DNA of 64,000 bases from positions 13,479,854 to 13,543,853 of the forward strand of contig JAUPFP010000001.1 of assembly GCA_036925085.1 (NCBI GenBank), read 5' to 3'. Every line of letters begins with the position of its first letter. Within the stretch, counting starts at the first letter, position 1. Made by a program: the position numbers and the translations under genes. The notes under the pieces are model-generated. The model had not been told where the DNA came from and did no database searches. It worked only from the letters and a program-made list of their open reading frames with translations. Below are positions 28,831 to 38,898 of this stretch, piece by piece. Origin of the DNA: Brachycybe producta. Lineage: Eukaryota; Arthropoda; Diplopoda; Playtdesmida; Andrognathidae.

Positions 28831-30115
28831 TTACGAGTATATTTGGGTAGAGGGACCACTCTTAACAAAATTAGAAATTTTCCCATTTGTTTTAGAGTGG
28901 TAACGCAATGCAATTTCTTCTTTTTTCCCATATACTGTTAAAAGTATAGATTTTGCTTTGAAATTATGTTATTTTGAGAATCAATTCTTTGTCGATCCTT
29001 TTCAAAGCAACGAAATTTCATTCATCTTACAAAAAGTGACAGAAAAAATACAAAAAAAAAACCCAAAAAACAAAACAGAAGTTTCTTTTTACATTTTTTT
29101 CCATTCCTCCTTCTTATTAATATGGAATTCAATCTCTTTTTTTATGAAATATCAAGTTCTGATGTTTTCATTTAAACTTCTGTCATAATATGCTAGATTT
29201 TTCATTCTAGTTTCTTTTTTTATTATTGTTTTTGTTTTTACTTCACTGATTTTCAACATATTTTTTTTTCTTTTTCTCTCCCTCCCCACGCCCCCTCTCC
29301 GGTTTCTTATTAAAACACAAACCTACGTGATGAAAATTTTGAATAAAACTTTTCTTTCTGTTTTGTTATTGTATTAATAAAAAAGAACATTTCTGTTTTG
29401 GTGTTTGTCATCATGAAGATGATGATCATCACCTGTTGAAAGCTTTTAATAAAACCAAGTTAGCATTTGTTTCTGTGTAAACATGTTGTTTTCCATTATG
29501 TCTCTATGTATACCCTCATATTTTCTTTTGTTCTACCCTCTCCCCCTTTTTTCTATGCCTCACCCAGTCTCTTTAGGTTTCTTCTATACTTCTACTCTAC
29601 TCAACGCTTCTCTGTTGGCTCATATTTTGTCAGTTGTATTTTTTCATGTAATTTGATTGGTGGGTCATGAAGCAGAACCGTGTTTGGGTTGCAATTCAAT
29701 TTTTTGTTGTTCCGGAACATCAGTTTGTCAATGTCAATGTTCCTTGTTTTCTTTTCTTATATAGAAAACAGAAAAAAAGGGTTAAATTAATTTTATTACT
29801 TTTTTCTCGTATTGCATTTCTTAACAACTACAGATAAAGAATAGGACAATAAGGGGAAATGGGGCAAAAAGAGACTTTGTGTTTCCTGTTTTTATTGTAA
29901 AGCTGATTCAAGTTATTTCTTTCTCTGTTTACACCTAGTAGTTGTGAGTTAAGAATATTCACATTAAAAAAATTTCCAAGGGAAAAAATTATGTGGGAAT
30001 ATTATCAAAAATAAAATTTCTTCAGTTTTTTGGTGGAATTTCTAAAATTTCAAAAACAATGTTTCTTTTAGTCTTCAAATCATAGTTCTAATTACAAGTG
30101 AAGAAGCCACGCACG
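28831..30115. other. AT-rich non-coding DNA
   Basis: No gene or structured repeat recognised beyond poly-T runs. Confidence 0.35.
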
Positions 30116-30577
30116 CAGGGGCGGATTAACGCATGAGCCTTATAAGCACAGGCTTAGGGCGCCAAATTTTGAAGGGCACCTTTGCATTCAGCCTTTATAA
30201 ATTATTTTTTTTAAATTGTATAATTTAAAAGTTAACTCAATGAGACCAATGTAAATTGTACAAAAATACTTTAAATATGTTTAAAAATTAGGACAGGATT
30301 CAAAATAAATATTTCAGGATTTTATAACATTTTCCCCTGTTTACTCTGCAGCAAAAATATATGCTACCCTTTGTTTTCAATTTTTTTTTAAGTTTCTAGC
30401 TTGTTTTCAACTTTTGGTTTCATGAAATAGTGTGTTAGAAAATAGAATATTACGTGATGATTAGTGTTTCATGACTTTTTTTTAAAAAAATGTATGGTAT
30501 TAAACTAAAAAATTTTTGGGGGAGGGGGCGCAAAACGCTTGAGGCTTATGGCGCTAAAAAGTCTTAATCCACCACTG
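30116..30577. mobile_element. hAT MITE whose right edge received the Polinton
   Basis: The left end CAGGGGCGGATTAA and the right end TTAATCCACCACTG are inverted repeats. GCATGAGCCTTATAAGC and GCTTGAGGCTTATGGCGC mirror each other inside. The left 8-bp flank is CACGCACG. The right flank is split by the Polinton: CACACA at 30578 continues as CACACACG at 49428-49435. This gives a 7/8 match to the left duplication and shows that the hAT was present first. Confidence 0.8.
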
Positions 30578-30583
30578 CACACA

Positions 30584-30900
30584 AGTAGTATAGTAAAACT
30601 CATTTCTGCGCCACTCTATGGAGATTAACATGGGGTTCATTTCTGCGCCACTTACACCTTTTAATGTGGTGTAGATCTGTGCTGCCGTATACATTCAGTA
30701 GCTAGACCGTCAAGATTGAAGGGTGTAAAACCGTCAATAGCAAAAAAATTTAGTTTATGAACATTGCTGGTTTTACACCTGAAGATCTTAATAGCCCAGC
30801 TATTGAATGTATGCAACATGAGAAGTATACCACACTGAAAGGTTTAAGTGACACAGAAACTTACACCATGTTAATCTTCAAAAGACACAAAAATGAGTTT
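30584..30900. repeat. Polinton left terminal inverted repeat, itself palindromic
   Basis: The outer half (AGTAGTATAGTAAAACTC to about 30735) is inverted within the same end (about 30770-30900, ending AAAAATGAGTTTT), so the terminus can fold back on itself. It contains about 1.5 copies of a 37-bp unit with TTCATTTCTGCGCCAC. It matches the right end in inverse orientation over its length. Confidence 0.9.
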
Positions 30901-31050
30901 TTTTTTTAAATTAACTACAATTTTGATTACAAAAACAACATCATGAACCTATATATAAAAGAAGATTGAAACACCAATATTGCTAGCATTTGATGAAAAT
31001 GTTTCTAGATGATATGGTCTCAACAAAAATTATAGCCATTGACATGGAAA

Positions 31051-31485
31051 ATGGCTAGTTTTAAAAATGATTCACAGTACAACAAATCAAGATATTCAGA
31101 AATAATATATAATCATGCTGAGAAAGTTCATAGAAAACACATTCACTTATTTCACAATATTGTTCAGAAACTAAAACTTTATGAAAATAATCATGAAGAA
31201 GTTTTATATCTTCTGTTAAAAGAATTATTTGACCAGAATGAAGTCACATGGGGCAGTATAATTGTTGCCTATGCATTGCTTATAGAAATAGCCCATTGTG
31301 GATTTAGTCAACAAATGGCAGTGTGTATTGGAAATTTTTTATCTGTGTTCACGTCATCATGGATTGAGAAAAGAGGTGGCTGGTCATCACTATGTAACTT
31401 ACCAGAAAATCATTCAATGAACAGTACAATAAAGACATGGATTTGTATAATTATGATAACACAACTGCTCATATGGCTATGTTAG
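31051..31485 (+). CDS. Bcl-2 family protein encoded by the Polinton
   Basis: A 144-residue intact frame. BH1 is seen in NEVTWGSIIVAYAL (about residues 65-78): the W-G core and the acidic/polar lead-in are characteristic of Bcl-2 proteins. BH2 is seen in WIEKRGGWSSL (about residues 107-117), the canonical W-I-x-x-x-G-G-W. A hydrophobic C-terminal segment (TWICIIMITQLLIWL) would serve as a membrane tail anchor. The length is short but like viral Bcl-2 homologues. Such proteins bind BH3 motifs of pro-apoptotic partners on mitochondrial or ER membranes. Survival activity is expected but inferred. The ATG at 31051 is chosen because it is the first in frame after a stop-rich leader. It is the first gene of the left arm. 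A degraded homologue lies at 57219-57405 in another Polinton. Confidence 0.85.
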   Translation: MASFKNDSQYNKSRYSEIIYNHAEKVHRKHIHLFHNIVQKLKLYENNHEEVLYLLLKELFDQNEVTWGSIIVAYALLIEIAHCGFSQQMAVCIGNFLSVFTSSWIEKRGGWSSLCNLPENHSMNSTIKTWICIIMITQLLIWLC

Positions 31486-31686
31486 GACACATAAAAAACA
31501 AGTTAAGACCTGCTATATCATGACACATGTGACAACTGACGTAGTGAATTTTATTGTATATAAATAAGAGTTGAATTGTCTTTTTCACACAATTTTAACT
31601 ACTTTTTTGGATGCACAAACTGATAAAGGTAATGAATACATAAATACACTTTAGATTCTTGGATGTTAATGTATATTCATTGCAGA
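31486..31686 (+). promoter_or_regulatory. Spacer with TATA-like box before the conserved ORF
   Basis: GTATATAAATAAG near 31556 lies about 130 bases before the ATG at 31687, a plausible TATA element. The spacing is longer than for a leaderless start, so an untranslated leader is implied. Confidence 0.35.
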
Positions 31687-32528
31687 ATGGATATTCTCAA
31701 CAATATAACTACAATTATTGATTGTGATGGGTTTCGAATTGGTCAAAAATTTTACGTCAAAGAAATGGGATATTACACATTGACTGATCATCAGCCATAC
31801 AGTATTTTTGTCCATGTACCTCATGATCCTATTATGACATTGAAAGATCTTAAGACAATGCACAGGACCGTCTTAGGGCATGTCGGGGCTCTTGGGCGCA
31901 CAAAAATTGGGGGCTCTTGGGAGCACGAGAATTGGGGGCCGATTGGATAGTAAAAGAAAGTGAATGACAAGAATGTTGACGGTAATTCTTAGTAGGTATC
32001 TACCTAAAAATAGAAAAAAATTTGAGCTCCTTTTTTTCATGTAAGCAAATATATCAGCCTTTTGGGGGCCCCGTGAGGTCGGGGCACTGGGCACAGGCCC
32101 CGTGTGCCGTTATAGTAAAGACGGTACTGACAATGCATTATGTTACAAAACATGTCCATGGTCTTCCTTATAAAAATGAAGTTGATGATTTTACAGAGAA
32201 TGGTCTTGATGCATTGCTTATAAGTTTATACAGTATTGCATTAACAAGAAATCCTAGAGCTTTATTTGCATACAAGAGTAGGGAAATTGAAAAACAACTA
32301 CTATCCCATTTAGATATTCCAAGTGTTAATCTTGAGAAACTTGGGCTAAATGCAAAATATGAAGATCTGTTAGATTCATTTGGCATAATTACAACTGACT
32401 ATTCTTGTTCACATCATACTGAAAGAACTGATCATAAGGTACTTTGTTCAAGAAATGAAGCTTTCGTGTTTGGACTGTGGGTTAAGAAACAGAAAAAAAA
32501 TAAAGTAATATACAAACAAATTTTTTGA
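31687..32528 (+). pseudogene. Polinton-conserved protein (unknown function), split by a MITE
   Basis: The N-terminal part (31687-31862) opens with TTIIDCDGFRIGQKFYVKE. The C-terminal part (from 32138) has KHVHGLPYKN, a helical middle and a C-x-H...C-x-R-N ending (CSHHTERTDHKVLCSRN). I recognise this arrangement as a protein common in animal Polintons/adintoviruses, often annotated only as uncharacterised. The I-D-C-D-G start and the Cys/His pairs hint at a nuclease-like fold with bound metal, which is speculation. A hAT MITE with an 8-bp target duplication interrupts it and shifts the frame, so this copy is disrupted. Both halves are otherwise open. Confidence 0.7.
31863..32129. mobile_element. 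hAT MITE inserted in a Polinton gene
   Basis: The ends are CAGGACCGTCTTA and TAAAGACGGTACTG. A perfect 8-bp duplication ACAATGCA flanks it (31855-31862 and 32130-32137). It is 267 bp, locally GC-rich, with no coding capacity. It entered after the Polinton. Confidence 0.9.
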
Positions 32529-32543
32529 TTAAATTTAAATAGA

Positions 32544-32900
32544 ATGTCTAAGCCAAAGGATTTTCCAGATATCAACGAAAGTGTAATCCATTACATGAAA
32601 ATTGCGAAGATGGATTCAAAATGGACCATGTCATGTAATCAAAAGAATTACGAAGAAATGAATGAAGGACATGAAAGTCAACACTTCACATATTCCACCA
32701 TTGATGATGTTGATGGATATAAACAATCTGTTGATGTATTATTTAAATGCATTAATAATCTTTTTGTGCTCAAACATTGGATTGAAAAAAGAAAACCAAC
32801 TAAGTCCACAGTTTTAGAAGGAATTATGTATCTTATTGCACATTGGAATGATTATGAATGGCGTAAATCGATTTATGATATTTGTATAAATATTGAATAA
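32544..32900 (+). CDS. Small Polinton ORF of unknown function
   Basis: An intact 118-residue frame, 15 bases after the preceding gene. No family recognised. It is hydrophilic in the first half and predicted helical in the second (VDVLFKCINNLFVLKHWIEK and a Trp-rich end WNDYEWRKSIYDI). No signal peptide or membrane segment. Its position between the conserved ORF and the ATPase suggests an accessory role. It is one of the few unbroken frames. Confidence 0.6.
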   Translation: MSKPKDFPDINESVIHYMKIAKMDSKWTMSCNQKNYEEMNEGHESQHFTYSTIDDVDGYKQSVDVLFKCINNLFVLKHWIEKRKPTKSTVLEGIMYLIAHWNDYEWRKSIYDICINIE

Positions 32901-32940
32901 ATATCCATTTTTCTTTATTTTGTATTGTGACTGAAAGAGT

Positions 32941-33785
32941 ATGAGTGGAGTGAATGAAAGGTCTAAATATACCATTGCTCAGCAGATGGTAGAAGAGGTA
33001 ATTCCAAACAATCATAAAACAAATATAAAGTACCTTATAATATGTGTTTCTTCACTTATGCTGATTCTTGAGGCTGTGAACATTGCCATTTCTTGTACAT
33101 TTAATAATAACTACCTTCAGAATCAACTTATGTTGCCACCAAATATAAAAAATGAGGCTGGTTTTCTTTATTTGAAAGCTCCATTTAGAATGATAATTGC
33201 AGGACCTTCAAGCTGTGGAAAATCTACTTTTGTTAAAAAAAACTTCTCCACCATGCAAATAAAATGATTGACCCTCCACCTGAATCTATAACATGGTATT
33301 ATTCCCAATATCAAGATTGGTTTCCTATGTTTCAAAATCAAGTCACATTTATTCATGGTATGCCAGACATGAAAGAATTCAATTGTGATAAAAATCACCT
33401 TATTGTACTGGATGATCTTTTTCAAGAAGTGAACAAAGATAATGTTCAAGTATTTACCTGCAATTCACATCACCGCAACATTACTGTCATATTTATTATA
33501 CAAAACATTTTTCATAAAAGCCTACATCAGCGAACAATTTCATTGAATGCCTCATATCTTGTACTTTTTAAAAACCCTCGTGACAAATCCCAGATTGCTC
33601 ATTTGGCACAACAGATGTACCCTGGTAACAGCAAATTTATGATTGATGCCTTCAACAAATGTACTAAAGAGCCATTTAGTTATTTACTGGCTGATTTCAC
33701 TCAGATTGCTGATGAGAATATGCGACTAAGGACAAATATATTTCCTGGTGAACAGACAGCTGTATTTATTCCAAAGCAACGATGA
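32941..33785 (+). pseudogene. FtsK/HerA-type genome-packaging ATPase, frame-broken
   Basis: Walker A is GPSSCGKSTFVKK near 33204-33242. Walker B is HLIVLDDLF near 33397-33423. A sensor-like IFIIQNIFHKS is near 33490. These match the A32-like packaging ATPases of Polintons, which drive DNA into capsids. The frame changes in an A8 run at 33235-33242, just after Walker A. The first about 60 residues (from 32941) include a hydrophobic segment and EEVIP, not part of the usual ATPase core; they may be a separate small ORF run into it. The stop overlaps the next ATG as ATGA at 33782-33785. Confidence 0.85.
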
Positions 33786-34148
33786 AGACACAACAGAAGG
33801 TTCCTAAGCGATTAGCACGTAACATTCACAGACTTTATGTAACTGCTGAAAGTAATCCTAAGCTTCAAAAGGAACTTATAAAATCATCTAATTTGGATTT
33901 CAAACAATGTTTATGTGGTTGTGCACACAATATACAGAAAAATAATGTTCACATAAACAAAAAAGAAAAACTGAAACTAAGGCCATACATCAATACACTT
34001 CATACCTTGACTAATGTGAAAGTATCACCCAAATCAAAAAAAACAATCTCTACTTAGTCAAAAAGGTGGTTAGCTACCTCTTGGTCTTCTCATTAAACCT
34101 GTACTATCTATGCTTGGAGGGGTAATTGCATCTGAGACTGGAAAATAA
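33782..34148 (+). pseudogene. Small basic virion-type protein with hydrophobic C-terminus, broken
   Basis: Starts within the ATPase stop (ATGA). The first about 85 codons are Lys-rich with a C-x-C-x2-C element (QCLCGCAHN). After an A8 run at 34036-34043 the frame shifts and a Gly/Leu-rich tail follows (KGG, then LPLGLLIKPVLSMLGG), interrupted by one TAG. This helix-then-GG-hydrophobic design is usual for a short conserved Polinton ORF thought to be a capsid-associated or membrane-active minor protein. That role is inferred. It ends in TAATG, sharing bases with the next start. Confidence 0.6.
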
Positions 34149-34754
34149 TGGCAGATAAAATAATCATCGTTCCAGCAGATATGTGGGAAAAAGAGCAACG
34201 AGAAAAGGCGCACTTTACAAGATATTGAATCTCAAATTTATAATATATTAGATTCAAAAAATATTGACACTTTCAATAAAGTTTTGATACTTGGTCAACT
34301 GCAGCAGAGATATAAGAATATATATGATTATAGACCAATGGAGCCAACAAGGGTTTTGTTAGAGGATCACACATCACCAACTAACCAACCTGATGAAGCA
34401 ATCAAAATGCCTCCATTTTACAAAGAAATTATAAATCAAATGCCAAAAAGTCTACAAAAAAGAGCACATGATCTTTTGGATACCATTGCATCTAGTAAAG
34501 GAGCTTTAAGCTGGAATTCAAATCGTCAACTTGTTATAAATGGAGCAATTATTCCAAACACAAACATCATTGATTTAGTTAGAGATTTAATAGACAGTAG
34601 ATATGGTCAAAAATATAATCCAACTGGATGGGAAACATTTATTACTCATTTAAAAACAATAAACATACCAAGATCGTTAATTGCTAATGATAAACGTTGG
34701 AACTACAAATCTGTACCTGATATTAACGAACCAATTTTATGGGAAGAAAAATGA
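34148..34754 (+). pseudogene. Conserved Polinton protein with 'LIGN'-type C-terminus, one frameshift
   Basis: The start at 34148 overlaps the previous stop (TAATG). After 22-26 residues the frame changes (about 34195-34230), and the rest is open to 34754. The C-terminal block ALSWNSNRQLVINGAIIP, then NIIDLVRDLID, then NIPRSLIANDKRW, matches a conserved domain seen next to integrase in many animal Polintons (usually ...NVP..LI.N...). Its biochemical role is unknown to me. The stop overlaps the integrase ATG as ATGA (34751-34754). Confidence 0.65.
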
Positions 34755-35824
34755 AAAATACAAGTCAATTAAAAAAAATCTGCTATAATCCAAGTTCTAG
34801 TGGATCATTTAGGGGTATAGAAAGACTATTTGGCATCAAAAAAAAAATTTACCAGAGAAGAAATTAAAAATTGGCTTCAAACCCAGGATGTGTATACACT
34901 TCATAAGCCAGCAAGAATCAATTTAAAAAAAAACAGGACTCTTGTGAACACTATATATGATGTTTGGCAATTGGATTTGGTTGATATGCAGACAAATAGA
35001 AACAGTAATGATGGCTACAACTATCTTCTGACATGTATAAGATATCTTTTCTAAATATGCATGGGTAAGACCATTGAAGCATAAAACTGGAAAAGAAATG
35101 GTTACTACAATGGAAAATATTTTACAAGCAGGGAGAAAACCAAGACAAATTCAAACTGACCAAGGAAAAGAATTCTTAAATCATACCTTCCAATCGTTTT
35201 TTAAAAAATAACTCTATTGGATTCTATACAACTTTTAATGAAACAAAGGCTGCAGTTGTAGAACGTTTTAACAGAACTTTGAAGACACGCATGTGGCGGT
35301 ATTTTACCTCAAAAGGGAATCATCGCTATATTGACAAACTTCAGCAATTAGTTAAAGGTTATAATAACTCACATCATCGCAGCATTGGAATGCCCCCAAT
35401 AAAGTAAAACTTCAGGATGTAAATGCTATTTTTATGACTGTTCCCAAATGTGAATAGTAGTTTGCCAAAATACACCATTGGAGACAGTGTTCGCATCTCC
35501 AAAACAAAACATAGATTTCAGAAAGGATACTTGCCTAATTGGTCAGATGAAGTTTTTACAATAAGTGAATGTGTAGATCATATACCACAAGTGTATCATG
35601 TGAAAGATATTGATGGACAGCAGCTTAAAGGAAGATTCTATAAAGAAGAACTGCAAAAAATTGTAAAATCAGATAAGGATTTGTGGTTTATTGAGAAGAT
35701 TGTTGCTGAAAAAGGTAGGGGTCATAACCGACAACTACTCATTAAGTGGAAAGGTTATTCTGATAAACACAACAGCTGGATTAGAGCAAGTGATTTGAAA
35801 CACTTAGACAATGAGTCGTCCTGA
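34751..35824 (+). pseudogene. Retroviral-type integrase with C-terminal chromodomain, broken
   Basis: The Polinton integrase inserts the element and makes the 6-bp duplication. The N-terminus has SSSGSFRGIERLF. The DDE core shows WQLDLVDMQ (first Asp, near 34975), QTDQGKEFL (second Asp, near 35155) and AVVERFNRTLK (Glu, near 35255). The C-terminus is a chromodomain with the LIKWKGYSDKHNSWI signature (about 35738-35785), expected to guide insertion to marked chromatin. Frame breaks occur at A10 34838-34847, near 35040, in the T6A6 run near 35197-35208, near 35400 and near 35445, so no active enzyme is made from this copy. Its end overlaps the next ORF by 14 bases. Confidence 0.9.
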
Positions 35825-37140
35825 TAATTTCTATGTTACTCTTCCAAGTAACAGTAGTTTGAAATATTATCCTGGAAACACATTAACAGACTACACTGTG
35901 AAGCTGGCAAAACCATTACTTGTGAATAGAGAGTATGAAGTAGCCTTGGTTGAAATTAATTTTTCACGGAATTGGTTTAACATTGTAGATGAAATTGATG
36001 GTATAATTACCATTACTGACCTCGATGACAATTATAGTACTGAAATCTTTATACCAAAAGGACGTTATACTTCAATTGATCAGATTGTTTCTACTATAAA
36101 TGATAGCATAGATGGACACTTTGGTAATCCACAGCTGAGAAATGCATTAAATGAATCTTTGCAGTCTAATGCAGCAAAAAATGTGAAGAATTCTGAAGAA
36201 GAAATTGCAGCAAAGCAAATTGAAAGTAGTGAAGCTAAACAAAATGCTCAGCAAGCTTTGGACTTCAGCAATTCTGCATTAGACAAAGTAAATAATTAAA
36301 AAAATAAGCAAAACCCGGCAAAGTAGAGAAAGAGACACTCGCTGGAATAATCACGAGGAGCTACTTGCAATATAAAAAAACAATTGACAATTTAAAACTT
36401 CAAATCAATCAGAATGTTGGAAACATAACAGAACATAAAAATAAGCTGAAGAATGAAGAAAAAAAAAGATAAGCATGACAAGCACAATAAAGACTTTGCA
36501 GAGAATAATGCTGACATTGAAAAAGTTATCACAGAAAGAAATGGTGAGCAATTTAACTATGACTTAATGAAACAGTCTCACAATACAAAAAATGAAAAAG
36601 TTATGCAGTTAGAAACTGAACTAAGTGATTTTAAAAAAATCATGAAAAACTTCTTAAAATAAAAGAACGCATAATAAACCCTAGATTGAGTACTAAAACT
36701 GAACCATATTTCAGAAATGCATCATCAAAAATAGACCTTAAAGCTCCCTCAAACTCAATGTTTAAATTTTCAAAGACATTACAACGTATGCTAGGTTATA
36801 ATGAGGACCAAATTGTTAATTCATTGAAAAGCACAACAATTTTTCGAGCTCAATATCCCCAGATTTTCAAACAAATGTGAATTCCTTTTATGTGCATGTA
36901 GACTGTATAGAATATCAGCATGTTGGGGATGTACTTTCTCCCTTGTTACGTGAGATACATTTACATGACTCTGAAGTAAATAGAGTTACTAAGACTTTCA
37001 ATCGTCCCCAGTACAAGAGAGTAAACCGTGAAAATATACAAAGTATACAGGTACTTATAAGTGATGTTTTTGGTCATCTAATTCATTTCACTAGCGGAGC
37101 TATTGTTATAGCTACACTTCATTTTCGTCCAGCAATATGA
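35811..37140 (+). pseudogene. F54H12.2-like Polinton structural protein with coiled-coil insert, broken
   Basis: The N-terminus (FYVTLPSNSSLKYYPGNTLT and YEVALVEINF) and the C-terminus (VGDVLSPLLREI, then a tail ending LHFRP) are the conserved blocks of the Polinton protein related to C. elegans 'F54H12.2', taken as a virion structural protein. Between them, about 36120-36660 encodes a Lys/Glu/Gln-rich coiled coil, longer than in most relatives I know and reminiscent of a fibre shaft. Frames change near 36300, in an A9 run near 36455, near 36650 and near 36877. It starts inside the integrase end and its TGA overlaps the next ATG (37137-37140). Role in the particle is inferred. Confidence 0.75.
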
Positions 37141-37530
37141 GAATTCCATATCACTGTGGGTCTTCAAATGATCCTTGCTACCATTTTAATAATCAAACTG
37201 GCTCTTCACTTCCTGTTTTTGTTGGTGCACGTTATCAATGTGGTCATGGATTGTTTTCTTCACTATTTCGTTTTGCATTCCCATTTCTTAAACGAGCAGC
37301 AATTTCAACAGGAAAACATTTACTAAAAACTGGTGAAAATGTAATCTCAGACATAGAGGCAGGAGAAAATGCCGGAAGTGCCATAAAAAAACGTGGGTTA
37401 GAAACTGGAAAAAAATGTGCTGAAGTCAATGTCTGGGGGTGGTAAGCACAAAAGACATAATAAAAAGAGGCGCACATCAAAGACGAAAGAAAGAAGGAAA
37501 AGAGCTGCTCCAAAAAAACAAGGCAAATAA
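37137..37530 (+). pseudogene. Basic virion-core-like protein (pX/pVI-like), one frameshift
   Basis: Begins in the preceding stop (ATGA). It has F-x-G-x-x-Y-Q-x-G-H-G-L followed by an amphipathic segment (SSLFRFAFPFLKRAA) and TGENVISDIEAGENAG. This layout is conserved in Polinton/adintovirus minor proteins compared with adenovirus core or cement proteins. An A7 run near 37409-37415 shifts the frame. In the second frame a Lys/Arg-rich tail (SGGGKHKRHNKKRR) runs to the stop at 37530, suitable for DNA condensation. Function is inferred from composition and position just before the capsid gene. Confidence 0.65.
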
Positions 37531-37575
37531 AAAAAAAGAAAAACTGATCAGCTGCAAAAGTTTTTTGCTTAAAAA

Positions 37576-38896
37576 ATGAGTGGTTATTTAGTTCATCATG
37601 AATCTGATCCTGCAATGAAGTCTGAACTACATCTTCCATCAATTCCATACACACAAACAACAATATTAGATGCCTGTGTTAAAGAATATCATCCTGTCAA
37701 TAGCATTGAAGATCAGATTACCATTGAATTTAACATATTAGGAAACTGATGAATACATTGATCCATCTGATATTTTTCTCAATGTGAAAGCCAGAATTGT
37801 AAAACGTAATGGAGATGTATTGGATGACAATTGCAAAGTGAGTCCAGTAAATGGATTTCTCCACTCTCTTTTCAGTAAAGTAGTTGTTACAATTGGTGGT
37901 ACAATCATCACATCAACAGATCACGATTATGGCTACAAATCTTATTTATCAACCCTACTTTATAATGGAAATATTGATGAAAAACCTTATCTCTCATCAG
38001 AAATGTTTTACAAAGATAAAATATCAGCATTCACTGATAGAGATCCAACGAAAGCACATAAAAGTGCTGGTTTATTGGTTAGATATATGAAAGATGTAAA
38101 GGAAGTTCCATAATGGATATGATTAGAAAACTACGTTCTGACATATTTCAGCAAGAAAAAATGCTACCTAATGGACTTAATTTAAATGTAAAATTAATTC
38201 GTCAAAAAGATTCATTTTGCTTATTGAAACCAGATGGTGACCCTAATGACTATGAAGTTGAAATTCGCTCTGCAACCCTTTATGTGAGAAAAGTACATCC
38301 TAATCCTGCACTTGTACAAGCACACATTGAAAGCTCATTAAAGTCAGCATTTAAATATCCCATAAATCACACAAAATACAATTCCTTTAGCATAGCTTCT
38401 GGAGGTCATGATATCAACATCAATGTATGTAATGGAATTTTACCAAGTTTTGTATTGGTTGGATTAGTTGATAGTGATGCCAGAGCAGGAAACATGAAGA
38501 AAAATCCATATAATTTTCTTCATAAAGATTTGAGTTTTATTGAGCTACAAGTTGATGGTAGTCTTCCTTTAATTCCTCTTCAGCCTGATTTCTCAAAAAG
38601 AGTATGCTCGAATATATCAACAATTATTTTTAGCAAGTGCGAAGTATTATGGCACTGATGGTGTAGATGTAACCTTTGATGAATATGCTAAAGGTTATTC
38701 AATCTACCCATTTGATTTAACAAGTGATCAGAGTGCACTTGCATGTAGTCACTTTAACCTGAGTAAAAATGGATCAATCCGACTTTTGATGAAGTTTAAA
38801 AAACCATTGGATTCTACAGTAAATGTTATTGTGTACACTGTGTTTCAATCTGTGATTGAAGTTGATCACCATCGAAATGTCATAAATGACTCTTAG
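37576..38896 (+). pseudogene. Double-jelly-roll major capsid protein, broken
   Basis: A frame mosaic of about 440 codons. It starts MSGYLVHHESDP at 37576, has TDEYIDPSDIFLNVKARI near 37750, VNGFLHSLFSKVVVTIGG near 37845 and KSYLSTLLYNG near 37940, and ends with IVYTVFQSVIEVD near 38830-38865. Order and motifs match Polinton major capsid proteins, which form the icosahedral shell. The frame changes near 37740, near 38105 and near 38605, none in a long homopolymer. The end at 38896 is 2 bases from the protease ATG. Context with ATPase and protease supports virion function of the intact ancestor. Confidence 0.85.
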
Positions 38897-38898
38897 AA

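Noticed and set aside
31051-31485. Bcl-2 gene as an ordinary host gene
   Set aside because: It lies between the Polinton TIR and other Polinton genes, lacks introns, and a homologue sits in the same relative place in a second Polinton.
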